A DNA stretch of 64,000 bases, from the NCBI GenBank assembly GCA_016584305.1, contig JACEEZ010000067.1, positions 277,501-341,500 on the forward strand. Direction: 5' to 3'. The notes under the pieces were generated by a model, which was given only the letters and a program-made list of their open reading frames with translations, was not told the DNA's origin and did no database searches. Source of the DNA: Chionoecetes opilio. Lineage: Eukaryota; Arthropoda; Malacostraca; Decapoda; Majidae. Of the stretch, positions 1 through 11,902 are shown in pieces (position 1 is the stretch's first letter; the number at the start of each line of letters is the position of its first letter). Position numbers and translations under genes: made by a program.

Positions 1-173
1 ATAACACAAAGGAATATATTTGTTACTACTAATTTTATATATTACATTCACTGTGGGCTGGGGTGACGGATCTTCAGGTGGGATATCCTGGGGTGACGGT
101 TCTTCAGGTGGGATATCCTGGGGTGACGGATCTTCAGGTGGACATTCTGGCGTGACGGATCTTCAGGTGATCC
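1..173 (+). mobile_element. Right end of a Merlin-like non-autonomous DNA transposon (cut by window edge)
   Basis: Positions 1-60 match 35760-35819 almost base for base, and the end at 173 (GGTGATCC) is the same terminus as the complete element at 35172-35918. Between them are tandem copies of the motif GGGTGACGGATCTTCAGGTG separated by GGATATCCTG, as in the complete copy. The left part lies outside the window, so the target duplication (it would be TTAAAAC or similar after 173) cannot be checked. There is one base change in the terminal repeat (TCTGGCGTGACG here, TCTGGGGTGACG in the complete copy). Confidence 0.8.
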
Positions 174-1703
174 TTAAAACTAATACAAGCATACATATAA
201 AAGAAAGTGCCTACTACGAGAGGGACGAGTCGTGGGTATAAAAAGAGGTAGGAATGTGTAGAGATACGAGTTGGAAGGAAAAGAGAAACAGACTGCGAAG
301 GAGCCTGAACAGCAGAATGAGGTAGGAAGGAGGGAACAGAGAAAGCGGTAGTGGAGAGGAGTGGAAGGGGGCGGTGTATTAGGCCTAGTTAATGAGATTA
401 TAATCGCTGCAGACGGGCGTGTAGCCATCGACATGCCACCGTTCCCTAAAGTGTATTTTGGGCGCTGACAGTACTGTAGAAAATGTGTAGATGCTTTACT
501 GAAAACCCTCCACTAGCCCCGTGCCCTTTGCCAGCGACCTAAGCCAACCATTCCCACGTCCCCAGCAGCCATCCCTCCCTTGTCTTTCTTCACTTCACCA
601 CCATGCATCCCTCTCCCTCGAGCAATCTTCCTTTCCCCCTCCCAAGAGTCCCAAGTGACCTCTCCTTCCCTTCACAAGTTCACCCCCTCCAGCGGTAGTC
701 AGTGGGAGGACGTGATGGGTGGGTCCTCTCCTGTCCTCCTCCCTCGGGGCGTCAGAGAGGGAGCGACGCAGAGGCCTTGCCGTAGCCGGGGACACAGCTG
801 GGTCGTGGTTTTATTGTTCATCTTAATGGTGGATGGAGGACCTCAGGCTGTTTTTGGCCGCTACATTCTTCCTTCCTGGCTTTCATTTTACCTTCCTATC
901 CCCTCTTCCCTCTTCCCTATCCTCCCTAACGTCCTATACTTCACGACCTTCCTCCCTCCTCCTTCAATCATTCTCCCTTCCTGGTTTTCCTTTTACCTAT
1001 CTTTATTATCCCCTCTTCCCCTATTACCTATCCTCCCTTACGTCCTATATTTCACGACCCTTCCTCCTTCCTTTCCCTCCTTCAATCATTGTGTTCCTCT
1101 GGTGGAAGGACAATGCATGCCAATCCCTGCCTTTACTCGTCGCCTTGGTCTCGTCACGAATGATTGGTTGGTTCTTCTGCCTGGTATAGCGGCTGTGTCC
1201 TCTTTACCTGCCTTGTGTTCCCTTCGTCTTCTTTTTATGTTAACTGTGGCTGTAAAGTTTTTATTATTCAACCTCTATTACTTTTCTCACACCTTTTTAA
1301 TCTTGTTGAATTGATATATCCCACTTGTATTGTGTATATTTTTCTTTCAAATTTATCTTCGTGTGTAGATAATCTTCGTGTGTATCTTAAAAGTAGCCAA
1401 AACGGAGTATATACAACCCACATTCCTACACAAGGCTCTCCAGTTAACTATAAATAAGGTGTAGAAGGGCGTAACTTACGTGTAGGAAGGAGAGGAAGTA
1501 TTTAGGTTAATGAGAAGTGTACAGTGGAACAGCGTCAATAGCGTGATTCCTGTGTCGTCCCGTATTAGTAGATCCAGCCATTATTTGTCATTACTCGTCA
1601 TTATCTTGTTCAGTGATCTAGATATGGGGACATGTGGTGACATTCGGACTATATAGTAGCAGACGTCATGACATTGTATAGTGAGGTTTGAGCAGTAGTA
1701 GAC
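174..1703. other. Intergenic, no recognisable gene
   Basis: Stretches 580-1100 are pyrimidine-rich (TCCCTTCCT-like) and give long open frames only because stops are rare in such sequence. There are no recognisable domains, splice pattern or repeat ends. A 244-codon frame at 580-1314 is hydrophobic low-complexity translation and is not called a gene. Confidence 0.5.
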
Positions 1704-1856
1704 GTAGTAGTGGTGGTGGTTAGGGTACGTAGTAGTAGAAGTAGTAGTGGTGGTGGTTAGGGTACGTAGTAGTAGAAGTAGTAGTGGTGGTGGTTAGGGG
1801 TACGTAGTAGTAGTGTAGAAGAAGTGGTGGTAGTGGTAGTGGTAGTGTAGTGTAGG

Positions 1857-1910
<54 letters not shown>

Positions 1911-1911
1911 A
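1704..1911. repeat. 37-bp minisatellite followed by (TAG)n
   Basis: Three copies of a 37-bp unit start at 1704, 1741 and 1778 (GTAGTAGTGGTGGTGGTTAG...), then a degenerate TAG/TGG stretch runs into an almost pure (TAG)n array at about 1856-1911. The minisatellite unit itself contains GTAGTAG, so both probably grew from the same trinucleotide seed. Confidence 0.85.
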
Positions 1912-2851
1912 GAAAAGGATAAGGATCATCAAAACCAGGAAGCAGTATATTGCAGATTGGCAGCAGCATTAGTTGTAGTAGTTGTTGTATATTTTTGCTT
2001 TTCATTTAGTGGCACCTGTTCCCGCCCTTTATTTATATATCGTGTGGCGTGCCAGCCCAATTAATCTTAGCTTACATCTTAGCTACGCACCTCCTCAATA
2101 TTTTCTTTATGATTTTACTGAACTCTTTTCCTTTATTTATAGTCTGTTCATCACGTTTTCCTCGCACATATTTTGGTACTTATTTCCTTTTCTTTTGTTT
2201 CTCCCCTGTGTATAATTTTTTTTCTTCTTTACCGGTATATATTTTTTCCTGATTTGCTTGTTATCTTGGCCTTCGGTGGCGGCTGTCGATCACGCCTCAA
2301 GGCTTGGCGACACGCTTTGCTGTGTCCCCCATGGCACTGACACCCTCCTGCCGTGCCGGGACCATGTAAGGGACGGTACAGGCCCACCACTGGGGACTCA
2401 AAGTGGAAGTCAATGACTATCGAGAAAAAACTAGTAAAAGACAAACATGTTCATGAGTTTGGAGCTTGACGTCCATTTGAAGACATTCGTGCATGGTGTT
2501 GGCTGCGTATGAGGCTGGCGAGGTCCCGGCGCACTATATCCTGGTGGTAGTGAAGGTTGGGGAAGATTACCGGAGTTGCAAAGCCATTATGTAAGAGACA
2601 TTTACCGCAACTCATGTGTGGTGACTGGTGAGCATGAAGCAGGCTCGGTGTTGTCGCCTCACGCTCTGCCGCCTCTCCTCCCCGCCCTGCCTGCCTCCTT
2701 CCTCCACGAGACGTCCGTGGTTGCGTGAAGCTCAGTTATCATCCTTTCACTATCTACATCCTGACACACTACTACTACTACTCTGTACCTTGTATGTCCC
2801 CTTTGTCAGTATCTCAAGTTTCATCTCTTCTCTGATAACATTATCTGCTCG

Positions 2852-2898
<47 letters not shown>

Positions 2899-4070
2899 TT
2901 GTCTCTCCCCTTGTCAGTATCTCAAGTTTCGTCTATTCTATGATAACCTTGTCTGCACGCTGTGGTTTGTCGAGGGAACATCAATACACTACACTGCTGA
3001 AATGACAGCCTCCCCTCCCTCCTTCACCCATCCTTCCCGGCGGCACTCCCTCGCCGGGTAGCGGCGCTCACCATCAACAACATTACATCAGACGGTTGAA
3101 GGCGCACGCTACCGCCTAACAAGATCAGGTCACAGAGAGTCGCTCACCTCACCCTCGCAAATTAGTTTCAGCGAGCGAGCGTGTGTGAAGCAAGAACAGG
3201 GTTGGGACACAAGAGGAGGGGGATGTTGATGCAAAAGTTGTGATAGGATTTTTCCACCACACACACCACACACACTCTCTCTCTCTCTCATCTGCGTCTT
3301 TAGGGTGATATTTATTGCAATCGTCGCTAACTCCTCGAATCTGTTTTTCTTCAAGGAGTGATAAGAGTTAAACAAATACGTATATGTTGAGTTTTAAGGC
3401 AGGAAGGTCAGTTTAGAAGAGAAGAAAAGAGTGAGAGAATGTAATAATTGTCTGCTGACCTCAATAGACCAATTATTGTGACATAAGTAACTTTAATTAA
3501 TTGGACAAGGACAAGATATGTGATGTGCGTGTGATGTCAATTAATACATCACGCGTGTCTGTGGGGTGGTGGAGGGTGTGTTGGAGGCAGTGTTTCCCGC
3601 CCCCATCAGATTTTCTCGCCGCTCGGGAGCACTCATGTAGGGCGTTATGAAACCTGTTGCTGCCACGCCACCACACACACCACGACCCTCCCCGCTCCTT
3701 GCTGACATGGAGCCTCATATGCGACAGGGACCGTGTATGTCATGCTCACCGGAGAGGAGGATACATGTTGGTGCATAGACCAGGCTGAGTTGGGCGGGCG
3801 GGGAGGAGAGAGTGGAGGTAGGGGGAGGAGTAGCAAGTGGGATAAAATAAAGTCGACGTTGTCATCAGCTAGAGGGGAGAGAGAGGACACAGGAAACGCA
3901 GTAAGTTTCTCCGCTTCCAAGAACACAAGCTTACAGCGTGCTGCGTTCACCGTACCAAGCTGGGTTGGGGGGTTAGGGAGGACAAGACAAGGAATGGTCG
4001 ACCGCTGCGTATCACTTATTACTGGTTTACTTGGCTTGAGGGTAACATGGAGGCAGCAGGTTGGGTGTAA
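1912..4070. other. Intergenic; contains a duplication around an (ACT)n array
   Basis: A segment at about 2790-2851 (GTCAGTATCTCAAGTTTC...) recurs at 2902-2961, with (ACT)n at 2762-2782 and 2852-2898 before each copy, so an ACT array plus about 60 bp of flank was duplicated once. Nothing else in this stretch is recognisable. Local GC rises around 2450-2720 and 3560-3980 without an identifiable exon. Confidence 0.6.
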
Positions 4071-4079
4071 ATCCCAGTA

Positions 4080-4288
4080 GCATATTCCCGTTCTTTATGC
4101 GAGTATGTGGTTTCCTAGGGAAGACGCTTGGCTGTAGCTCCGAAACTAACCATTAGATTTTCTCGAAAATACCCTTATTGTGATTCCCATGCAAAGTGTT
4201 ATAGTTTAGGGAAGGGACAATAAATCTACCGTAATCTGACGTGTTCAAGAGTAAACGCCACATACTCTTCCAGAATACGGGAATATGT
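4080..4288 (+). mobile_element. MITE family A, copy 1 (9-bp target duplication, Mutator-like)
   Basis: This 209-bp element has imperfect terminal inverted repeats of about 30 bp (GCATATTCCCGT... at the left; CGGGAATATG at the right). Direct flanks ATCCCAGTA (4071-4079) and ATCCCGGTA (4289-4297) form a 9-bp target duplication with one mismatch. The reverse complement of this whole unit recurs at 39109-39316. No coding capacity. A 9-bp duplication fits the Mutator/MULE superfamily (8-11 bp); Merlin (8-9 bp) is the alternative. Confidence 0.8.
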
Positions 4289-4297
4289 ATCCCGGTA

Positions 4298-7200
4298 GTC
4301 TTGTTCACCACGCACCCCGTAGGGCCTCGCCAAGTTAGCGTGTGTGCGGGTGTGCATAGCAACACGCAACTCCGTCGTAGCTGCTACTTCAAGGGTGATG
4401 CACACGCGGAAATAAACTCCCCATAATGTCAGCACATATGATACATCAAACGAAGGATTCCCGCGGTGTGTAGGAGTGGGTGGGGTGTGTAGGACTGACT
4501 GGTGTGGTGGTGGATGAGGGAGGCGGTGGAGGTCGGCCCAGCGAGGCAGTACAGACGGTTCCCTGGCGGCGACCAGTTGTGGGATATCCCGTGCTGCCAC
4601 GTGGCTCAGACCTCGCTCCCTACCCGCCTGGAATACACACTTGTCCCCTGTGATGCGCCCAAGTGCCAGTGGCTGTGTTGTTTTGAGTGCCTTGCAGTGA
4701 AATGGTGCACAGTGCGGGTTGTCCTTGGTGGTGCTGATAGCGTCGGTGAAAGCCACGAGCTGTCGGAGTGTAGGTCAGAGAGTGGAGTGTTTTGGCCGGA
4801 ACGGAGTGGCCTTATCACCTGTAGAACCAGAGCCACCTGCTGATAGTGTGTAAAAGATGCGCAGGTGATACCGGTGTGCCGCTAGTCCAGTTGCTACCTG
4901 TGTGTGGTGTGGGTCTGTTCGTCCGCCCTGTCCTGCCGCCTCACCACCATCTACACGACCCGCAGCGTCCTTCACACAGGCTCGCCCAGCCCTCACCATC
5001 AGTCAGTGTGAGTATGAGCAAGGCGTCTCCTCTGCGTTGCCTAAAGACTACCTCTATAACCCTGCGATGCCCTCAGCCGTCTCGTCATGAACGTTTGCAT
5101 TGGTTTTCCCTCTTATGGCGATGTAGAGTGAGGGTAGCGTGGGGTAGCCTGGCCTGCCTGGGTCGCCGGGTGTGGTGACGGGCCGGGGATGTGAGGGGCC
5201 TGGGGTGGAGGTAGGCGTCGCTTAGGCTGGTGCCATCTAGTGAGGGCGAGACACAACAGGCGTGTTCATATGCTTGCTTATTGTTTACAACTTTGACTAG
5301 TTTGGTTTTACACAGGTGTGAATTGGATTTTTGTCGTTCTTGTTATGTCTTGTTTTTTATCCCTAGAATGTAGGGTTGGGCTGTGACGTCACCGTATCGG
5401 GGGCGGACGAAAAGAAACTACAAAACGACGAAAGATGTTGGTCCCATTAAGTTTTCACTTGTTTCATTGCCAGGATGACTTAAGAGATATTTTTATCGCA
5501 GAACTGTGCAACATTTTAGAGCATTGTATTTCTGCCAGAATGTAGCGGGAGTCAGAAGCTCAGTGTTCAGTGGAGTATGTGTTGGTGGAGGGAGAAGTGA
5601 GCTGCCAGGCACGAGGTGAGCCAGGGGCGGGAGCACCGGTCCTGTGGCATCACACAGGCTGCTTGGGTAGCGTGGAACGTGTCCTGCCGAGCCTTGGCCT
5701 TGTGGTGACTGCTTGACTGAATAATTACACTAACAAATGCAGGACGTGATGACAGGGATGCCTTAGCCTGTGTTTCGTAATCTAGTGCGCTTGTGGTGGG
5801 AAGTAGTCGTGGGGAATGGGGATACTGTTTGGAGATAAGGAGGCTGTCGCAGTATCCGTTCATAGCGGTGGTTGACGCGCAGAATACTAATGTAGTGTGT
5901 GTAAATCTATTGTATTCCAATGAATGAATCCGCTCCCTGGTGCCGCTCAACACGTGTGCACTCGGCAAGGCTGAAGGTGAAGGTACACCACCATCTCGTG
6001 TGGGCCAGACATTGCAGGCTGCCTCGTGGTGGGCTGTATTGTGTTGTACCCCAGGAAGGACACGTGTCCATATTTTTTCAGACAAGCTAGAAGCCCAGCC
6101 TTGTCGAGCCTCATAATGAAGTGGAATAGTGGTGGCGCCTTGGCTTCATCAAAACACTTAAATAGTGGCTCGTGTGTCACGCCACAGCCTTGTAGCGAGC
6201 GGCAGTAAATAGGTTATTGACATCCATCGTAGAATATTGGATGATATAGTTTGATAGGGAGGCAGGCCAGCTTGTAGGAACCCATCTTTGCAACTTGCAA
6301 GCAGACTATCAATATGAGGTATCTGGCAACTCCTACCCTTGGAAGAGCCTCAATTTGAACAAAGAGGCAACTGTCGCATCCGGTGTTTCTCCCTCCCTCC
6401 CGCATCCCCCTCCTCACCCCCTTGCTCTTCCCGCCCAAAGCCTTGCTCCTGCTCCCCCACCCACGCCGCAGTGTCCCATATCCCATGTCAACCAACCAAG
6501 GTATGGGATTCCACCGCATGCTGTTGCCTTTGTCAAGAGAGACTACCAAAGCGTACTAACATAGACGCGATATTAGAGAGAGTACATAGTTTACGTAGCC
6601 ACTGTGTCCCGTAGTGCATTAGTCTACGGTGACATTGTAAGGCCGTAGAGCAGCTGCCTGGCCTGCCTAGCTTTAGTTCAGCTGCCGTCGCACTCAGCCT
6701 GAAGAGGGTTTATTAGTGGCAATTGCAGGGTCTTTGTGTGTGGATGAGAGAGAGATAAACAGAGTACTCGTTAGGTAGTATCTGCACGGTAACTTTACCC
6801 CCCCCCCCCAACACATGCGGCGTTCCCTCCCTTCGCGTGTCCAGGAAGCGGGTGGCAAGGTCGACCTTCACCTGGCGGCCTCAACAACACTCAGGCTGGC
6901 AGACAAGGGCGAGGGACTTGTAGAAGGCAAGGTGAGGTGAGCCAATACACCTGAACCACCACCTACTTACTACACCTGTACGGGACAAACCAACGACTAA
7001 AAAGCTTCTGTGTAGTAGTAGTAATGTGATAATGTTAATAGTAATGATAAAGGTTTTTCTAAGGGTAGAAGAACAAGAGGCAAACTGTATACGTGTGTGT
7101 GCCGTGTGGTTAACATAATCTTTCTTTAATTCATTTTAATATCCTGAGATTTTATATATTTCTTGTTTTTAATAAGAGAAATTAAACTACAGATGATGTG

Positions 7201-7883
7201 ATAGACCAAGATAAGTTAGATTACGAGAGTTGGAGGTAATGTTGGTACCTGGCGGACTGGCGGAGGGGGATGTTTGTTTGCATAGGGGCGGTGTTGACTA
7301 GCGGAGTAGCGGTACGGATGTGTTTTGGGAGTGTAGGTAGGTAGGGTTGTGGGTGTGGGGTTCATTCAGTATATCAATTATAAAGCAGCAGAAGACAAGA
7401 ATTAAGGCGTCAATGGGGATGATGTTTGTGTGTGGCTCAACTCCAGTGAAGGGTCGTTGTGGTGGTTGTGTTGGTAGTGTGGTGTGAGCATGGGAAGCCC
7501 TGCAGTGGTGTACCCTTGCTAGGTGTTGGGTGTTGTGTATTGCAGGGGAAAGGGTGGGTTATGACCGTTATATAGTGGTGGTGACAAGTAATGGTGTTGT
7601 GAGGTGTATTACAGGGGATAGGATGGATTATGTAGTGGTGGTGACAAGTAATGGTGTTGTGTGGTGTGTATCGCGTTGGTTCACGTGGCAATACTCACCA
7701 TGACTCGTGTACTGCATCCTGTACATCAACCTGGGGACAAAGGGAACTGAATGAATGCATTGTAAAGAATAATAAAACTGACGGAGTGCGATATTGCGGC
7801 GTTACAAAGGCGGTGGTGGTGGTGATCCTGTCTCAACGATAGTGAAACAATGTGACGCGTGACGGATTGATGATGGTGAATTG
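4298..7883. other. Intergenic, no recognisable gene
   Basis: The stretch 4440-5230 is comparatively GC- and CpG-rich and gives overlapping open frames on both strands, but none shows a known domain or clear splice-site structure. There is a poly-C run at about 6798-6809. Two diverged direct copies of an ~80-bp GT-rich segment occur at about 7535-7670 (both contain GTGGTGGTGACAAGTAATGG). Confidence 0.5.
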
Positions 7884-8090
7884 TTAAACCCCTTGAGGCC
7901 CACAGCGTAATTTCCATTGTAATTTGGATACCATTAGACAATCTTAATGAATATACGCAATATTTTAATAGATATGACCTGCTTAGTATATTTGTTCACT
8001 AGTTAATTTGGTATTACTTTTCGAAATTTTATGGATAACAACAGACGATTGTATAATATCAAAGGAAATATCTGGGCGTGAAGGGGTTAA
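7884..8090 (+). mobile_element. MITE family B, copy 1 (TTAA-bounded)
   Basis: The element is bounded by TTAA at 7884-7887 and 8087-8090, with short inverted ends (CCCCTTGAGG at left, TGAAGGGG at right). The interior shares long blocks with copies at 18450-18659 and 37245-37451, for example ATTGTAATTTGG.TACCATTAGAC near the left and ATCTGGGCGTGAAGGGG at the right. TTAA target duplication with C-rich tips is typical of piggyBac-type (or Kolobok) elements. One extra A follows the left TTAA. No ORF. Confidence 0.75.
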
Positions 8091-8204
8091 TTAATCTCCC
8101 CAAAAATACCTTAACGCCAGGAGTTCTACAGGAGTAGTAGCTTAATTAACCACAGATCATTTGTATGCGAACGACCACTACTATACAATAGTTGCCATCG
8201 TTTA

Positions 8205-8408
8205 CATAATGATTCTTTATAAAGGAGAGTTGTTAGGGTACATGATTCTTTCTTTAAAAGGAAAGTTGTTAGGGTACATGATTCTTTATAAAGGAGAGTT
8301 GTTAGGGTACATGATTCTTTATAAAGGAGAGTTGTTAGGGTACATGATTCTTTATAAAGGAGAGTTGTTAGGGTACATGATTCTTTATAAAGGAGAGTTG
8401 TTAGGGTT
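8205..8408. repeat. 33-bp minisatellite, six copies
   Basis: Units beginning GATTCTTTAT start at 8211, 8244, 8280, 8313, 8346 and 8379. The period is 33 bp except for the second unit, which is 36 bp (GATTCTTTCTTTAAAAGG). Because 33 and 36 are multiples of three, both strands stay open across the array and give spurious repeat proteins. Confidence 0.95.
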
Positions 8409-9142
8409 ACTCCACTCGCAGTATGAGTATTGCCAAAGCTTATCTGCAATGGTTATCTGATTGTTTACGGTCACGACTCCTTGCCACGCGTGCATGACCA
8501 CCAACACGTCCATAGTCACCATGCATGACTCAACCACTAGTGACTGACGGGGGATTTATTTACATAGGCACACCTGTGTTATTACTCATCAGGAACCACT
8601 ATACCCATCAACCAAGCAACTGGCATTGTTATAAATGAGCACTGGGTAAATACTTGTTATAAATGGAACCTTACCTTGCAATACCACTGGCAGGAGACAC
8701 TGGTTATTATATTTTAACGGGTTTATGAAAATGTGTTCTACCGTCACACCGCCCAGCTGAAAGAGTAGTGAATATAATAGGTGGTATCATGAACTATTAA
8801 AATGTTGCCAACTCGCACTCTTAAGCTGTTTTTGAGGCAACAGCTGTCTGCCTCAAAACGTGTTATAGCAGTTATATATTTGTGGAAAATAAATAAATTG
8901 AGGGAAAATAAATTAATAAAAACGCACAATGGGTTAAATATTGTCACTGAAAATATAATCCATTTGGTTGTTTCTTTTAGGCATTTGCACTCTAAAGAAA
9001 ATTTATGCCAACCTTGTCCATTTTGTGTTTGTATGTGGGTGTGTGAGAGAGAGAGAGAGGGGCTTTAAACAATTTCGCAACCCTCCATATTTTTATTCCG
9101 TTTCTGCACTTGACATTTTAGATTTTAAACGAATTTTTTTTT

Positions 9143-9214
<72 letters not shown>

Positions 9215-10107
9215 GAATACACAAAAATACTCTCCCTGGCAAATTAACAGCGTTGCACCGTTTAAGGTAGTTGGCGTTGACGTAGAAATACTGGGACGGG
9301 TTCGTATACTGATCTACGTGAGTGAGTGACAGTCGAGAGAGAGAGAGAGTGGGAGTGAGTACAGGTGTGCCAAGCGGAAGGTGTGCAGCTGCGTATAATA
9401 TGTTTCTGTCAGCAGCCAGGCCAGGGCGATGCCACCTCCACACTCAACGCTGAAGGATTATTTAAATGTCTCGGGTTCGCAGGACGGTGAGAGAGAGAGA
9501 GAGAGAGAGGACATTGCCACCATACATTATATTATATACACTCCATTTTACACCTTTCGTAATAGGAAAAAATTTCGTTCCACATATAATTATACTCGCA
9601 CGTACATAGAAATCTTGCTCGCTGTGTGTAACTACGAATGCAAATACCGATGACGAGATAACTTATGTATTTAGTAATTCATAATTATATTTCAAGGAGT
9701 GAGGGAGTGTAAGAGATACTAAAATAAGATACTTTTGATCCTATATTTAGGTATTTAACGATATAAGTTGATAGAAATACTAGGTTATCTTACATCGTCC
9801 AAGCTGAGAGAGAGAGAGATGACAAGAAAACTGGTGTGAGTGGAATGGAAAGAGTGAAGAGGAAATTAAGAGTTGAGTGAAAGACATGTGGTGGGTACAG
9901 ACAGACAGACAGACAGACAGGCAAGGAAGTGTTGGTGTTTGGTTATTCTACTCATGTCGGTGGTGTTGATGGCATGAATCCGTGCATGAAGAGTTGCCGG
10001 GACAGGAAAGAGAGAGAGGGTGGGAGGCAGAAGGGGAAGTGGGAATGGGTATGGTGTGGTGTACACGTGGTAAGTGGATTTTGTGGGAGATGTGAAGGGA
10101 TATTCTT
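8409..10107. other. Intergenic with a (CT)n array
   Basis: A pure (CT)n array lies at 9147-9212, preceded by a T-run. Small (GA)n tracts occur at 9044-9058, 9335-9348, 9489-9508 and 9806-9817, and a short (CAGA)n at about 9898-9920. No gene, RNA or transposon end was recognised. Confidence 0.6.
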
Positions 10108-10375
10108 ACGGCTTTTAACCAGGGTAGAACAAGAAGTAATGGATTCAAGCTGGAAGGGCGTAGATTTAGAAAGGAAATAGGGAAAAACTGGTTCACAAAT
10201 AGGGTGGTGAATGAATGGAATGGACTCAGTAGACAGGTAGTTAGTGTAGAGTCATTAGGGAGCTTTAAAGAGGGGCTGGATAGGTTCATGGATGGGGATG
10301 TAGGTAGTGTTAGGTAACAGGAACTACCACGTGTAGGCCTCGCGGCCTCTTGTAGCTAACTTATTTTCTTATATT
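10108..10375 (+). mobile_element. 3' end of a CR1/L2-like non-LTR retrotransposon (LINE)
   Basis: An open frame from 10108 to the stop at 10315-10317 encodes 69 residues ending in the C-terminal signature of LINE polyproteins: ..N-W-F-T-N-R-V-V-N-E-W-N-G-L-S.. then ..V-E-S-L-G-S-F-K-E-G-L-D-R-F. This segment lies after the reverse transcriptase domain in CR1/L2/Jockey-type elements. The short 3' UTR (GGCCTCGCGGCCTCTTGTAG, then TTATTTTCTTATATTTTTAT) is shared in degenerate form with the fragment at 47920-48133. The copy is 5'-truncated: upstream sequence does not continue the frame. Clade assignment is from memory of similar tails. Confidence 0.75.
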
Positions 10376-11902
10376 TTTATGAGAGGATGTGAATTATAGG
10401 AAACTAGGTGAGGATATGTATAGGGAGTGAGAGAGAATAGCATAATTTACTACCAACCTTACTTGCCATCAGAAGGGGCGAGGTGTGGGATGTGTGTGGT
10501 AAATGGATTTCGGGAGATGTGAAGGGCTGAGGAGAGAATGTGTTTTAAAGGGAACTAGGTGAAGAAATTTAGGGATGGACGAGAGAGAAAAAATAAATAA
10601 AGGAACAGCATAATTTACTACACCTTCCGCTTGGCACAACCTTACTTACCATCAGTAGTGTTGCGCTGTGAGTATGGTTGCACCCAAGTCAAGTAGCGTT
10701 TGACCCTTTTATCACGAAAATTGTACTTAACTGTTGGTGTGGATGTGTGGTGTACTCATGCTACTCTAGGCTGCTCTCTTTCTCCTTCTATTCCTTCGAG
10801 TTTGTGTTACTTGTTTATTACTTTATATGTGATAGGTGTGTGTGTGTGTGTGTGTGAGACAAGGCAGGACAGCAAATATACTAGAACAGTAGAACAAGTA
10901 AATCAAGTATAGGGGTCCAGCCTCTGGCCCCTTTGCTTTTGGCTCAGTTCTTGGGGCTGGAACGTGGCAGCGAGCTCAGTGCTTTTAAAATACCTAGTCT
11001 ACAGAAGTTACAGAAGTTTACAACATGCAACAGAAGTTATTGTAAAACCGAAGTTTATTTAGCACTAATTAAATCATTACGCTAATTACTCATTAAGGGG
11101 TTGTTCTACACAAAAAGTTTGTTTCACAGACCCCCATTGATTTTGACAGCACTACTTGCATGTCAAATTTCAGCTCAATCCGACAATATTTAGGAGTAGT
11201 TATTAACTTTTTGGCTTAAACTTGGTTCCACTCCCCTTACACGAATGGGTCTTATGGTAAGTAGCAGCTCGCTTCACTCGCTGCCAATCAAGTGGTCAAT
11301 ACAAAACTTATTTCAAACACTTATTGTCCTCTCTTTCCTTCCTTCCCATCCTCACTCCCTTTGCCTATATTTTACCGACATTCTCCTCATGTTCCCTTCC
11401 TTGCTTAGCAGCCAAAAAGCTGTGACACATTGCAAAGGGACGGGCAGGGGGACCATTTCACACTAGAACAGCACTGCGAAATACATACGTACAGTACAGT
11501 ATATCTCTATAGTAAAAACAATGAATAACACAAACTTCCTATCACCAGCTACCCAGTTTCATTGCTTAATGTAGGTCTTTTTTTTCTGTTTTACTAGTGT
11601 TAAAGGTAAACGTGTGACCTACCTACCTCCTGTTGTGTGTGTGTGTGTGTAAAGTGACTAACATGGTTTTTCTCTCTGTTGCAGGTACGTATCTTGTGGT
11701 GGTGTGGTATTGTATTGAGGTGTTCCCTTACCCCCCTGTCACCTCCGGCAAGGTAATGTCCATTGTAACACCATTTTGTTGTGTGTGGCTATCAGTAACA
11801 GGTCACAATATATATATACATTGGTTACCTCTTCAAGCTTTTATCCCTTTTCTGCCTCCCGTCTCGTTTATTTTCCCTTTATACCCTGTTCTTCCACTTC
11901 CC
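10318..11902. other. Intergenic, no recognisable gene
   Basis: Fragments of the 10.0-10.1 kb sequence recur at 10480-10620 (TTACTACCAACCTTACTTGCCATCAG / TTACTACACCTTC...ACCTTACTTACCATCAG), so a local duplication is likely. Short (GT)n tracts at 10838-10856 and 11633-11650. The segment 11085-11265 looks like single-copy or old repeat sequence with no identifiable ends. Confidence 0.45.

Noticed and set aside
580..1314. 244-codon plus-strand frame with hydrophobic stretches
   Set aside because: Pyrimidine-rich sequence without stops; a shifted frame (833-1189) gives a very similar hydrophobic translation, and no domain or start context supports a membrane protein.
4226..4756. 176-codon minus-strand frame overlapping MITE copy 1
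   Set aside because: Part of the frame lies in the transposon; the rest has no recognisable domain and competes with open frames on the other strand.
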